Of a stretch of DNA of 43,126 nt, positions 34,291 through 42,307 are shown one piece after another. The notes beneath the pieces are model-generated. The model ran no database searches. It was not told the DNA's origin and was given only the letters and a program-made list of their open reading frames with translations. The stretch is from Acidimicrobiia bacterium (GTDB lineage Bacteria; Actinomycetota; Acidimicrobiia; Acidimicrobiales; JANYDT01): the NCBI GenBank assembly GCA_025359845.1, contig JANYDT010000203.1, forward strand, positions 1 to 43,126. The letters are read 5' to 3'. A program made the translations under genes and the position numbers. The stretch's first letter is position 1, and each line of letters begins with the position of its first letter.

Positions 34291-35130
34291 TCAGGCTCCG
34301 GTGGGTGTGCGCCGTCCGGCTTCTTCGACCAAGGCCGACCTCGACTGGTGGAAGCGGGCCGAACCGCCGTTGGTGGTCTGGCCCGCATCCACCACCAGCG
34401 TGTGGCCGCTGACGTAGCGGGCCTCGTCGCTGGCGAGGTACAGCGCCGCGTTGGCGATGTCGCTGGGCTGACCGGAGATGCCCAACGGTGACGTCGCCGC
34501 GATCTGCCTGTTAGTGGTCGCCAGGTCGGTGTGGTCGCCCGTGATGACGGCGGCGGTCATCGCTGTGGCCGTGTTGCCGGGGGCGATGGCGTTCACGCGG
34601 ATGCCACTGGAGCCGAGTTCTGAGGCGACGGACTTGGTGAGCCCGATGATGGCGTGCTTGCACGCGGTGTAGGCGTGCGGTCCCAGGCCGCCCATGACGC
34701 CGGCGGTGCTGGCGGTGCTGAGTATGACGCCAGAACGCTGCGGCACCATGACCCTTGCGGCGTGCTTCATGCCGTGGAACGCACCATTGAGGAGCACTGC
34801 CACGCTGCGGTTCCACGCGTCGGCGGCGGTGTCGCTGATCGGGCCGACGGCCCCCACGATGCCCGCGTTGTTGAACATGATGTCGAGCCGGCCGAACTCG
34901 GCCACGGCCAGGTCGATTGCCGCGGCAACGTCGGCTTCTCGCGTCACGTCGGTGTGGACGAACCGGGTGCTCACTCCCAACTCTGCACACAGCGCAACGC
35001 CCGCGCTGTCCTGGAGGTCGGCGATCACGACGCGTGCACCCTCTTCTACGAAGCGCCGAACCGTTCCTTCACCGATGCCGCTGGCACCGCCCGTGATGAC
35101 GGCCACTTTGCCTTCGAGCCGATTCCCCAT
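34291..35130 (-). CDS. SDR family oxidoreductase
   Basis: A 279-residue short-chain dehydrogenase. TGGASGIGEGTVRRF is the cofactor motif, NNAGIVGAVGP the structural motif, STASTAGVMGGLG carries the catalytic serine region, and YTACK the catalytic pair. It is slightly longer than typical because of a tail after VVDAGQTTNGG that is common in actinobacterial mycofactocin-type and related SDRs. GGAGA lies before ATG 35130. A half-match to the cluster palindrome (GGTTAGTG, 35174-35181) is present upstream, weaker than the other sites. Probably acts on a hydroxy intermediate of the same pathway. Confidence 0.92.
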   Translation of the reverse strand: MGNRLEGKVAVITGGASGIGEGTVRRFVEEGARVVIADLQDSAGVALCAELGVSTRFVHTDVTREADVAAAIDLAVAEFGRLDIMFNNAGIVGAVGPISDTAADAWNRSVAVLLNGAFHGMKHAARVMVPQRSGVILSTASTAGVMGGLGPHAYTACKHAIIGLTKSVASELGSSGIRVNAIAPGNTATAMTAAVITGDHTDLATTNRQIAATSPLGISGQPSDIANAALYLASDEARYVSGHTLVVDAGQTTNGGSARFHQSRSALVEEAGRRTPTGA

Positions 35131-35364
35131 GATGATTTCTCCCTGTGTTGTCTAGCCCGCACGTTCGGCGGCCGGTTAGTGGGTAATGGTTTCGTGTGCC
35201 ACTTCCGTCGTGGCTCTGCAATGTAACCCCTGTGAGGTCGCCGCTTCCGATCTCGTGCTCAGCTACTTCAGCCTGGGCCGCCGCATCCAATGCCACGGCA
35301 GTACCGGTGCAGGCACCGCCGGATGGCCCGTTCGTCGTCGTACATACCGCCCCTCTGTTCGAAG

Positions 35365-35384
35365 AATTGACTCAGCGGTTAGTT
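35365..35384. promoter_or_regulatory. Operator-like 20-bp palindrome (site 7)
   Basis: AATTGACT-CAGC-GGTTAGTT; the right arm matches the consensus exactly and includes TAGTTT as a -10 box. It now faces only gene debris, so the gene it controlled has probably been lost. Confidence 0.55.
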
Positions 35385-35584
35385 TTTCATGGCATGGTCG
35401 GGGTCATCGCCCCGGAGGTGCAAGTTGTCCACAGAGGTTCTTAGCCGAAGACGTGTTCACGGTGTCCGACGATGTCTCGGGTGTCACAATCCTCGCCCGA
35501 TGATTGATTATCGGCGCGCATACCACCTCGGCGTGTGGGTGGACGACCGTGGCCTCGTCCACGTCGGACCTGGCGGCCAAGGGC

Positions 35585-35674
35585 ATGTACGTGCTCACCC
35601 GTTACGAGGACGTGGCCTGGGTAAGTCGGCGCACGGATTTGTTCGCCAACGGCCGGCGCCGAGTGGCGCATTGA
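35585..35674 (+). pseudogene. Cytochrome P450 remnant
   Basis: A 29-codon stretch MYVLTRYEDVAWVSRRTDLF then ANGRRR, which matches the B-helix region of bacterial P450s (the WxVTRYDDVxxVxxDxxxF pattern). Neighbouring codons in the same frame are not P450-like and no haem motif follows. It lies 200 bases after operator site 7, suggesting a lost P450 gene of the regulon. Confidence 0.5.
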
Positions 35675-36014
35675 TGTAGGACGCCGAAGCGCTGCGCATC
35701 TACGTGGCCAGCAGGGCGTCGATTTCCAGAGTCACATGCGCGCCTATGGCTATTGGCGTGGTGCAGAACCGCGGTGCTACCACACGCTTCTGTCGTTCGA
35801 AGGCTCCCTCGCGTTCATGGCTCACCAGACCAGCGAGCACCACGAAGCAGCCAGCCCGCCTTCGGGTCGGTCATCGAGGCCCTCAGGCTGGATTGGGTGG
35901 ACCCCGTCCAGGGAGCCTCTACCCTCGTGTCCACCAACGCGCAGGCCGTTCCCGACGACGCCGACGAGCTCACCAAGAAGTACGCCGTGCGCATGGCCGC
36001 GCAGATCGCCGACT
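35675..36014. other. Gene debris
   Basis: Coding-like but unassignable plus-strand pieces occur in different frames, for example FGSVIEALRLDWVDPVQGAS and ELTKKYAVRMAAQIADWWLP ending near 36040. No intact gene. Confidence 0.4.
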
Positions 36015-36184
36015 GGTGGCTGCCGCCCCTGCCCCAGCCGGAACGAACAGCTCAGCTATGGACGTACCGGCGCCGAGGATCGGTGTGTGGAACAAGAGGA
36101 CCGGATCTCCCAGTGCGCGATTCGGTAATGACCACCGGGGAAGCGCCGTCCGACGAGGGCACGGACATCTTCTTCGGTGGTCAC
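36015..36184 (-). pseudogene. MaoC/acyl-dehydratase-like N-terminal remnant
   Basis: From GTG 36184 the frame reads TTEEDVRALVGRRFPGGHY then RIAHWE. After a shift and apparent deletion near 36105 it continues LLFHTPILGAGTSIAELFVP and ends near 36015. The pattern resembles the beginning of hot-dog-fold MaoC-like dehydratases of actinobacterial lipid and steroid clusters. The catalytic hydratase motif is absent. The assignment is tentative. Confidence 0.4.
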
Positions 36185-36204
36185 GCGCCGGCCGCCGCGA
36201 TGCG

Positions 36205-37230
36205 TCAGACATCCGTCGGGGCCATCCGGAGCAGCAGCTTGCCCTGATGCCCGCCTGTGAGCAGCAAGCGCAGGGTCGCAGGGAAGTTCTCGACTCCGCA
36301 TTCGTAATGCTCTCGCATCACCAGCTGCCCGCTCGCAAGCCAGCCGGCAAGGGCCGCCTCGGCCCGCGGGAACTGCGCCTGGAAATGGGTTACGGCGAAG
36401 CCCTCCATACGGGCGTGACGCTCTGCCAGCTTGAGGTAGTTGCGGGGCCCGCGCACCTGGTCCATGTGCTGGTACTGCGAGATCGCCCCGCAGATCACGA
36501 CCCGTGAGCCCTCGACGATCTGCATAAGGACGGCATCGAGGATGTCGCCACCGACGTTGTCGTAGAAGACATCGACCCCACCCGGTGCCAGTTCGCGAAG
36601 GCGCGCTTCGAGGTCCTCGTACTTGTAGTCGATCGCCGCGTCGAAGCCGAGGTCGTCCACCAGGTAACCGACCTTGCCCGGCCCCCCGGCAATGCCGATC
36701 ACGCGCGAGGCCCCGGCCAAGCGCGCCAGCTGGCCGGCCATCGAGCCCACGGCACCGGCCGCGCCCGACACCACCACGGTGTCGCCGGTCGTCACGGCGC
36801 CCACCTCGAAGATCCCGAAGTACGCGGTGAGCCCCGTCGTAAGGCCGAGCGCGCCTAGGTATGCGGTAGGCGCGAGGTAGCGCACATCGAGCTTGCGCAA
36901 AGCCGGACCGGGCAGGCTGGCGACCGTCTGCGCGCCGAGGGGTCCGAAGACATGGTCACCCGCCTCGAGCCCTTCCGCGTTGCTCTCGATCACGCGTCCC
37001 ACGCCGAGCGCGGTGACGGCGTGGCCGATGCCGGCCGTCGCGTGATAGCTGCCTTCGTCGAGCACCGTCCGGATGAACGCGTCAATCGACAGCACGTCGA
37101 CCTGGACGAGCACGCCACCGGCCGGCGGCGGCTCCACCGTCTCGTCGACCACGTCGAAATCGGTGTCGAGCGGCATGCCGTGCGGTCTCCTTATGAGCAC
37201 GACCTTTCGGTTCTTCTGCGCATTTGTCAT
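36205..37230 (-). CDS. NADP-dependent oxidoreductase (MDR, PTGR-like)
   Basis: A 341-residue zinc-free medium-chain reductase. An N-terminal GroES-like domain precedes VVVSGAAGAVGSMAGQLARL (AxxGxxG cofactor motif), then RVIGIAGGPGKVGYLVDDLG and FYDNVGGDILDAVL. This is the prostaglandin-reductase/alkenal-reductase branch that saturates alpha,beta-unsaturated ketones using NADPH. The ATG at 37230 overlaps the stop of the upstream SDR (TGATG), so the two are one translationally coupled unit. A preceding frame extension to 37656 is antisense noise. Probably reduces an enone produced by the neighbouring SDR. Confidence 0.92.
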   Translation of the reverse strand: MTNAQKNRKVVLIRRPHGMPLDTDFDVVDETVEPPPAGGVLVQVDVLSIDAFIRTVLDEGSYHATAGIGHAVTALGVGRVIESNAEGLEAGDHVFGPLGAQTVASLPGPALRKLDVRYLAPTAYLGALGLTTGLTAYFGIFEVGAVTTGDTVVVSGAAGAVGSMAGQLARLAGASRVIGIAGGPGKVGYLVDDLGFDAAIDYKYEDLEARLRELAPGGVDVFYDNVGGDILDAVLMQIVEGSRVVICGAISQYQHMDQVRGPRNYLKLAERHARMEGFAVTHFQAQFPRAEAALAGWLASGQLVMREHYECGVENFPATLRLLLTGGHQGKLLLRMAPTDV

Positions 37231-37984
37231 CACATACCTCCATCGACGGACAGGACCTGGCCGGTCACCCAGCTCGATGCCGGCGACACGAAGTACAGAA
37301 CCGCCGCTCCGAGATCTTCGGGCGTGCCGAGGCGCCGCATCGGTAGGCGGAGCCGGCGCTCGAGGGTCGCCAGGTCGGCGTCGTCGAGACGCATGGCCGT
37401 CATCATGATCTCGGTCGGCACGGCGCCCGGCATGACGCAGTTGACCCTGATGCGCGGTCCGAGCTCTTTGGCGAACGTGACCGTCAGCGAGTTGACTCCC
37501 GCCTTTGCGGCCGCGTAGTGACCGCTTCCGGGCACCGTCATGACCGCGGCCCGAGACGAGATGTTCACCACCCGACCCCCATCGCGCATGTGCCGCGCCG
37601 CCGTGTTCGTGCCCACCCACACCGCTGTCAGGTTGAGTCGCAGAGTCGCCTCCCATTCGGCCGGTCGAGCTCGGTCAGCGGCGTCTGGATCGGCGAGCCG
37701 CCAGCGTTGTTGACCCAGATGTCGAGGTGACCGAACTCGCGCACCGCTGCGGCGGCGAGCGCCTCGACGGCGCTGTTGTCGGTCACGTCGGTGGCGACTG
37801 CAATGGCTTTGCCACCCCGCGCCCGAATCCCCGCCGCAACCCGTTCGATCTCGTCGAGGCGCCGAGCCGCGCACACGACGGCTGCGCCCGCGTCGGCCAA
37901 TGTCGTGGCGATGCCCTCACCGATGCCGCGACCGGCGCCCGTGACGACGGCGACATCGTCGGACAAGTTGAACAGCTCGTGCAT
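37230..37984 (-). pseudogene. SDR oxidoreductase with one frameshift
   Basis: From ATG 37984: VAVVTGAGRGIGEGIATTLA (cofactor motif), GHLDIWVNNAGGSPIQTPLT, then TELDR. At about 37662, within CGACCGGCCGAA, the coherent sequence moves to the next frame and reads AEWEATLRLNLTAVWVG, NISSRAAVMTVPGSGHYAAA with the catalytic YAAAK, and ends TGQVLSVDGGM at 37230. A single missing base explains everything and the rest is well conserved, so this may be a sequencing error or a recent mutation. If repaired it is a 251-residue SDR paired with the coupled NADP reductase. Confidence 0.8.
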
Positions 37985-38006
37985 ATGGGTCTCCGGGCTC
38001 GACGAA

Positions 38007-38026
38007 TATCCTACCGATGGTAAATA
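38007..38026. promoter_or_regulatory. Possible operator between SDR and TetR genes
   Basis: TACC-GAT-GGTA with partly symmetric flanks (TATCC.../...AATA) in the 125-base divergent intergenic region. GGTAAAT recurs in the palindrome at 40600. A candidate site for the second TetR protein; weak. Confidence 0.3.
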
Positions 38027-38109
38027 CCAGGGCATCGTAACTCCGAAGCGAGCGCGTGTCATGACTCAAGAACGATCCGAGGGGGCGCTATGTCGGGCAC
38101 AATGAGGCG

Positions 38110-38733
38110 ATGACCAATCGAGTCCGCCGACGACCCGGTCGCCCCCCGGGCGGACAGCCGGTCGCCGACCGCGAGCAGTTGCTCGATGCCGCCGAGCGGG
38201 CGATCCGTCGCGACGGCGCAGGTGTCACGATCGACGCGATGGCCCATGAAGCCGGCGTGACGAAGCCGATCGTGTACGCGCGCGTCGGTAAGCGCACCAA
38301 CGTCGCCGACGCTTTGGCGCAACGATTGGCCGATCGGCTCATCGAAGCCGCGACAATGGCGATCGGGAAGCGCCGCAACGGACGTACCCGCCTCGTCGCC
38401 CTTGTCCGCTCCAACCTCGAGACGCTCTCGGAGCATCGGGAGCTCTTTCTCTTCGTCACCGGTGGGGCTTCCGAGGATATGCCGCAGCGCACGCTCTACC
38501 TCGCCGAGCGATCCGTCTCGCCGTTGGCCGCGCAGCTCGCGGCGTGGCGAACGAGGGAAGGTCTCGACCCGTCCGTTGCCGTGGCGTGGTCCTACGCCAT
38601 TGTTGGCTTGCTGAACCTCGTCTCCCTGTGGTGGATCACCGGGTCGGATCAGCCCGCCGAACAGCTTGCCGAGCAGCTCGCGGAACTGCTCTGGTCGGGG
38701 CTTTCCGGGTCTCCATCGAAGCGGCCCAACTGA
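38110..38733 (+). CDS. TetR family regulator (second)
   Basis: A 207-residue TetR protein. A basic N-terminus (RVRRRPGRPPGG) precedes the helix-turn-helix (LLDAAERAIRRDGAGVTIDA, then MAHEAGVTKPIVYARVGKR). The remainder is the helical ligand domain with conserved RELFLFVTGG. It diverges from the SDR/NADP-reductase pair and leads into two flavin-type genes, its stop overlapping the next ATG (TGATG). It therefore probably controls this right-hand module rather than the central cluster. Little similarity to the other TetR in this window beyond the fold. Confidence 0.88.
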   Translation: MTNRVRRRPGRPPGGQPVADREQLLDAAERAIRRDGAGVTIDAMAHEAGVTKPIVYARVGKRTNVADALAQRLADRLIEAATMAIGKRRNGRTRLVALVRSNLETLSEHRELFLFVTGGASEDMPQRTLYLAERSVSPLAAQLAAWRTREGLDPSVAVAWSYAIVGLLNLVSLWWITGSDQPAEQLAEQLAELLWSGLSGSPSKRPN

Positions 38734-39281
38734 TGATGAGCCGGGGTGAAGTCAGCGCCGAGCGCGCTTGCGAGTCATACTCCTCAACCATGGATAGCGA
38801 TTACGAAGACCTGACTGAGTGCGGACTTTCCGAAGAACTCGAGCAGAAGCTCCTGAAAACCCAACGCGAATGCGTGTTCATGTGGACGAACCAACTCGGC
38901 GAAGCTTTCGGGGTCGTCCACGCTTATTTGCCAAAAGACGGCAAGATCTGGATGACGGCGGCGGAGCGCCGCAAACGCATCAACGCGATCAAGCGCTTTC
39001 CGCGCGCGTCTGTATGCATCAACGGCAGCGGCTCGGCGATCGGTAGTGGCAAGACAGTTACGTACAAGGGCAACTGTGTCGTGCATGACGATCGCGAAAC
39101 CAAGGACTGGTTCTATCCAGAGTTCTCGCGGTACATCAATTCCGGCAATGAGCAAGCGGCGAGCGTGTTCCAGTCGTTCCTCGATTCACCGCACCGCGTC
39201 ATCATCGAGTTCACGCCCGACTACAAGCTCAGCTTCGACGGCAGCCTCATGTGGGCCCGCTCGCCCGGCGTCAGGGGCTGA
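38733..39281 (+). CDS. PNPOx-like split-barrel flavin protein
   Basis: A 182-residue protein (163 if the ATG at 38790 is used, where homology begins: MDSDYEDLTECGLSEELEQK). The pyridoxamine-phosphate-oxidase-like split barrel is seen in ECVFMWTNQLGEAFGVVHAY, KIWMTAAERRKRINAIKRFP and SVCINGSGSAIGSGKTVTYK. Such proteins bind FMN, F420 or haem. Here it sits between a TetR gene and an acyl-CoA-dehydrogenase-like flavoenzyme, with overlapping or near-abutting starts, so it could act with that oxidase or as a flavin reductase. The cofactor cannot be fixed. Confidence 0.8.
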   Translation: MMSRGEVSAERACESYSSTMDSDYEDLTECGLSEELEQKLLKTQRECVFMWTNQLGEAFGVVHAYLPKDGKIWMTAAERRKRINAIKRFPRASVCINGSGSAIGSGKTVTYKGNCVVHDDRETKDWFYPEFSRYINSGNEQAASVFQSFLDSPHRVIIEFTPDYKLSFDGSLMWARSPGVRG

Positions 39282-39286
39282 CCGAA

Positions 39287-40543
39287 GTGGGAGATTTCGG
39301 GCTCAACGGTGCGTCTTCCCCGGGATCGCTCGTGGCGCCGCGGGGCTCATTGCTGGAGCGCGTTAGCGAGCTTGCGGATGAGATTCGCAAGGCGGGCGAC
39401 GAGGCGCAACTGCTGCGACGCTGTCCGATGTGGGTCATCGACGCGTTGATCGACAAGGGCTTCTTCCGGTTCACGATCCCACGGGAATTGGGCGGCGAAG
39501 ACGCGTCCGTGGGTGAGACGATCGAGGTGCTCGAAGCGATCTCCGCCATCGACGCCTCCGTGGGTTGGAACGTTATGCTCGGCTCCGAGATCAACGCCAT
39601 GGCTGCGGGCGGGATGGAAAGGGAGCTGGCGCGAGAGGTCTACCTCGATGATCCGCGGGTGGTGATGTGCGGAGGAGGAGGCCCCGGGACGCGGCCGTCG
39701 AGAGCAGTGGCTCAGATCGATGGCAGCTATCGGGTGTGGGGCCAGGCCACCTTCATCAGCGGATGTCATAACGCCACGTGGTGCTTCATGGTCGCGCCGG
39801 TGTTCGAGAACGACGCGGTGAAGATCGTCAACGGCGCGCCTGTCGTGAAGCTGTGGATGCTCCACAGGAACGAGTGGGAGATCCAGGACACGTGGGACGT
39901 GTCGGGTCTGCGGGGGTCCGGGAGCCACGACGTGATCACCACGGGTGGCCTGGTTCCCGCTCGTTTCGCCGGCGTCGATCTCGTGAGCCTGCCGGCTCTC
40001 TACGACAATCCGGTGTACCGCATTCCGGTGCCGTTGCGACTGGCGTACAACAAGGCTGCAGTGGCGATAGGGGTTGCACGCGGGGCACTCGACGCGTTCG
40101 TCGAACTGGCGAACACAAAGACGCCCATGCTCTCCAGTGTGTTGCTGCGCGACCGCCCGCTCGCCCACCTCCGGATGGGCGAAGGCGAGGCCAATCTGCG
40201 GGCCGCGCGCGCGTTCCTGTTCGAGGCGATAGGGCAGGTCGAGAACGAACTGTGCAACGGCCGTGAGGCGCCATCGGCAAAGGCGACGCAGATCGCCCGT
40301 CTGGCCTGTACCCACGCGGCCAACGCGTCGATGCACGTCGTCGATTCCATCCACAACGCAGCCGGGACGAGCGCCATCCGCATGGACAACCCCCTCGAAC
40401 GGAAGCTGCGTGATGCGCACGGGTGTGCGACGCACCGTTGGGTCGCACACCCCCTCTACGCCGAATTGGGCCGAGTCTTCCTCGGCCATGAGGCAAACCC
40501 GGAGTTCGCCGGCAGTGGCGGGCCGACACCGATCGCAAGATAG
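39287..40543 (+). CDS. Acyl-CoA-dehydrogenase-fold flavin monooxygenase-like
   Basis: A 418-residue protein of the acyl-CoA dehydrogenase type 2/group D flavin monooxygenase family (HsaA, DszC, 4-hydroxyphenylacetate-3-hydroxylase large-component fold). Features are FRFTIPRELGGEDASVGETI, the middle beta domain around RVWGQATFISGCHNATWCFM with DTWDVSGLRGSGSHDV, and the end RDAHGCATHRWVAHPLYAEL. SGSHDV and the histidine-rich C-terminus favour a monooxygenase over a CoA ester dehydrogenase. GTG 39287, 5 bases after the previous stop, is preferred; ATG 39251 and GTG 39332 are alternatives. A partner flavin reductase would be needed, for which the split-barrel protein is a candidate. Confidence 0.85.
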   Translation: MGDFGLNGASSPGSLVAPRGSLLERVSELADEIRKAGDEAQLLRRCPMWVIDALIDKGFFRFTIPRELGGEDASVGETIEVLEAISAIDASVGWNVMLGSEINAMAAGGMERELAREVYLDDPRVVMCGGGGPGTRPSRAVAQIDGSYRVWGQATFISGCHNATWCFMVAPVFENDAVKIVNGAPVVKLWMLHRNEWEIQDTWDVSGLRGSGSHDVITTGGLVPARFAGVDLVSLPALYDNPVYRIPVPLRLAYNKAAVAIGVARGALDAFVELANTKTPMLSSVLLRDRPLAHLRMGEGEANLRAARAFLFEAIGQVENELCNGREAPSAKATQIARLACTHAANASMHVVDSIHNAAGTSAIRMDNPLERKLRDAHGCATHRWVAHPLYAELGRVFLGHEANPEFAGSGGPTPIAR

Positions 40544-40599
40544 CCGGGCGATCGGGCGGAGACTCCGTCGGCGGTAGTACGGTTGCCACTTGACGACAC

Positions 40600-40619
40600 A
40601 ACTTACGGCTTGGTAAATT
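40600..40619. promoter_or_regulatory. Operator-like palindrome before carotenoid oxygenase
   Basis: AACTTACG-GCTT-GGTAAATT has the same 8-4-8 layout as sites 1-7 and agrees with that consensus at 6 of 8 positions per arm, but it also shares GGTAAAT with the site at 38007. It may belong to either TetR regulator. Confidence 0.45.
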
Positions 40620-40759
40620 AGCATGGCATCGGTCACAAGGCCCCAACCCCGATCGTCGCGTCGACCCGGATGCTGAGGCGCACTCGGTCGCTTTCTCGAG
40701 GGGCTGGTGTTTCCGGATGTCATCGAAATCGAGCACTACCGACCGGACCGAGGGACACC

Positions 40760-42115
40760 ATGTCAACGACCGAAAACCTTTCTCGCCCCGCTCATCTGCA
40801 GGGCAACGGGGCTCCCGTCCACGACGAACTGACCATCACCGGACTTCGCGTCTCGGGAGCGATCCCGCCGGAGCTCAATGGCCGCTATTTGCGTAACGGG
40901 GCGAACCCGTTCACGGGTATGAGCGACCATCCGTTCTTCGGCGACGGCATGATCCACGGCGTACGGCTCCGTGAAGGTAAGGCTGAGTGGTACCGCAATC
41001 GCTATGTGAAGACCCCCTTCATCGCCAACCCACAGCTCAACATCTTGGATCTCGAAGTCGCGCTCGATATGGCGTCGTCAAAGGCCAACACCCATGTTGT
41101 CGGCCACGCCGGTAAGATCCTCGCCCTGGAGGAGGGCCATTTCCCCTACGTGCTCGACGGCCAGCTCGATACGGTCGGGCCTACGGACTTCGGCGGCAAA
41201 CTGACCGGATCGTTCACCGCCCATCCCAAGATCTGCCCGGTCACCGGCGAGTTGCTGGCGTTCGGCTACTCGGCCATGGCGCCGTACCTCACCTACCTTC
41301 GCGTCTCGGCCGACGGTCGACTCGTGCAGCGCGAAGAGATCACCGTCGGCGGGCCCACGATGATGCATGACTTCAACGTCACGCAAAACTTCATCATCTT
41401 CATGGACCTTCCGGCCGTGTTCGACATGGATCTGGCCTTGAAGGGCGAAATGCCGATCCATTGGGACGACAACTACCCGGCCCGTCTTGGCGTGATGCCC
41501 CGCAATGGAAACGACGCATCGGTCGTCTGGTACGACATCAATCCGTGCTATGTGTTCCACCCCCTGAATGCTTATGAGGACGGCGACAAGATCGTGCTCG
41601 ACGTTTCGCGAATGAGCCACGTCTGGCGCGACGGTCCGATGGATTTTCCGAGCCCGATGCTGTACCGATGGACGATCGATACCAAAATGGGCTCGGTCAC
41701 CGAACGCCAGATCGACGATCAGCCCGCGGACTTCCCGCGTGTTCCCGATGCTCGCATCGGACAAGAGCACCGGTACGGCTATCTCACGGGCTTCGATGTC
41801 GGTGTCAGCTTGGCGAACGCCAAGGATACGATAGGCATGCTGCTCAAGTACGACCAACAATCGGGTGCTCGCTCATCAATCACCGTGGGCCGCGGCCGTC
41901 AGCCCGGCGAAGCCGTGTTCGTACCGGCCGCCCGAGCAACAGCCGAAGACGACGGCTATCTCCTCACCTACGTGTACGACGCCCATTCAGAAAGTAGCGA
42001 GTGCGTCATCTACGACGCCGCGACCATGAGTGACGATCCGATCGCGGCGATCCACCTCCCACGCGTTCCCTTCGGCTTCCATGGCAGCTGGGTCGACGTC
42101 ACCGTCGCCGACTGA
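40760..42115 (+). CDS. Carotenoid oxygenase family protein
   Basis: A 451-residue seven-bladed propeller dioxygenase of the RPE65/carotenoid-cleavage/lignostilbene dioxygenase family. The four iron-binding histidines are recognisable in FTAHPKICP, MMHDFNVT, CYVFHPLNA and FGFHGSW. The usual opening (GAIPPELNGRYLRNGANPF) and GDGMIHGVRL are present. Non-haem iron(II), cytoplasmic, cleaves an alkene C=C bond. ATG 40760 is preceded by AGGGA. Bacterial members act on apocarotenoids or stilbenes, and the substrate here is open. A palindrome lies 141 bases upstream. Confidence 0.94.
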   Translation: MSTTENLSRPAHLQGNGAPVHDELTITGLRVSGAIPPELNGRYLRNGANPFTGMSDHPFFGDGMIHGVRLREGKAEWYRNRYVKTPFIANPQLNILDLEVALDMASSKANTHVVGHAGKILALEEGHFPYVLDGQLDTVGPTDFGGKLTGSFTAHPKICPVTGELLAFGYSAMAPYLTYLRVSADGRLVQREEITVGGPTMMHDFNVTQNFIIFMDLPAVFDMDLALKGEMPIHWDDNYPARLGVMPRNGNDASVVWYDINPCYVFHPLNAYEDGDKIVLDVSRMSHVWRDGPMDFPSPMLYRWTIDTKMGSVTERQIDDQPADFPRVPDARIGQEHRYGYLTGFDVGVSLANAKDTIGMLLKYDQQSGARSSITVGRGRQPGEAVFVPAARATAEDDGYLLTYVYDAHSESSECVIYDAATMSDDPIAAIHLPRVPFGFHGSWVDVTVAD

Positions 42116-42193
42116 CCACGAGGAATCCACGCGACATCGCCGGTGCACTCCCGGGCCGCCGCCCGTTCGGTGGGTTGAACGACCGCAGATTGA

Positions 42194-42307
42194 CGGGAGC
42201 CCTACTGGACCGACGGGTACTACTTCACCATGGGCGACGACGCCGGCGAAATGGCGTGGTCCATGGGCACAGCCACCCGATACTGTCAGGAGCCACATGA
42301 GCCGTGA
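42194..42307 (+). pseudogene. C-terminal fragment of unknown gene
   Basis: A 37-codon open stretch after a stop reads YWTDGYYFTMGDDAGEMAWS then MGTATRYCQEPHEP and ends at 42307, overlapping the next ATG. Its composition is clearly protein-like and its end overlaps the start of the next gene, as in operons. The 5' part of the gene is missing. Family not recognised. The rest of 42116-42193 holds nothing. Confidence 0.4.

Noticed and set aside
35174-35181. GGTTAGTG upstream of the SDR at 34291 considered as a full operator
   Set aside because: The right arm is good, but the left arm matches only 2 of 8 positions; noted only as a half-site.
39347-40723. 458-codon minus-strand open frame opposite the flavin monooxygenase-like gene
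   Set aside because: Shadow frame; the plus strand carries the conserved protein.
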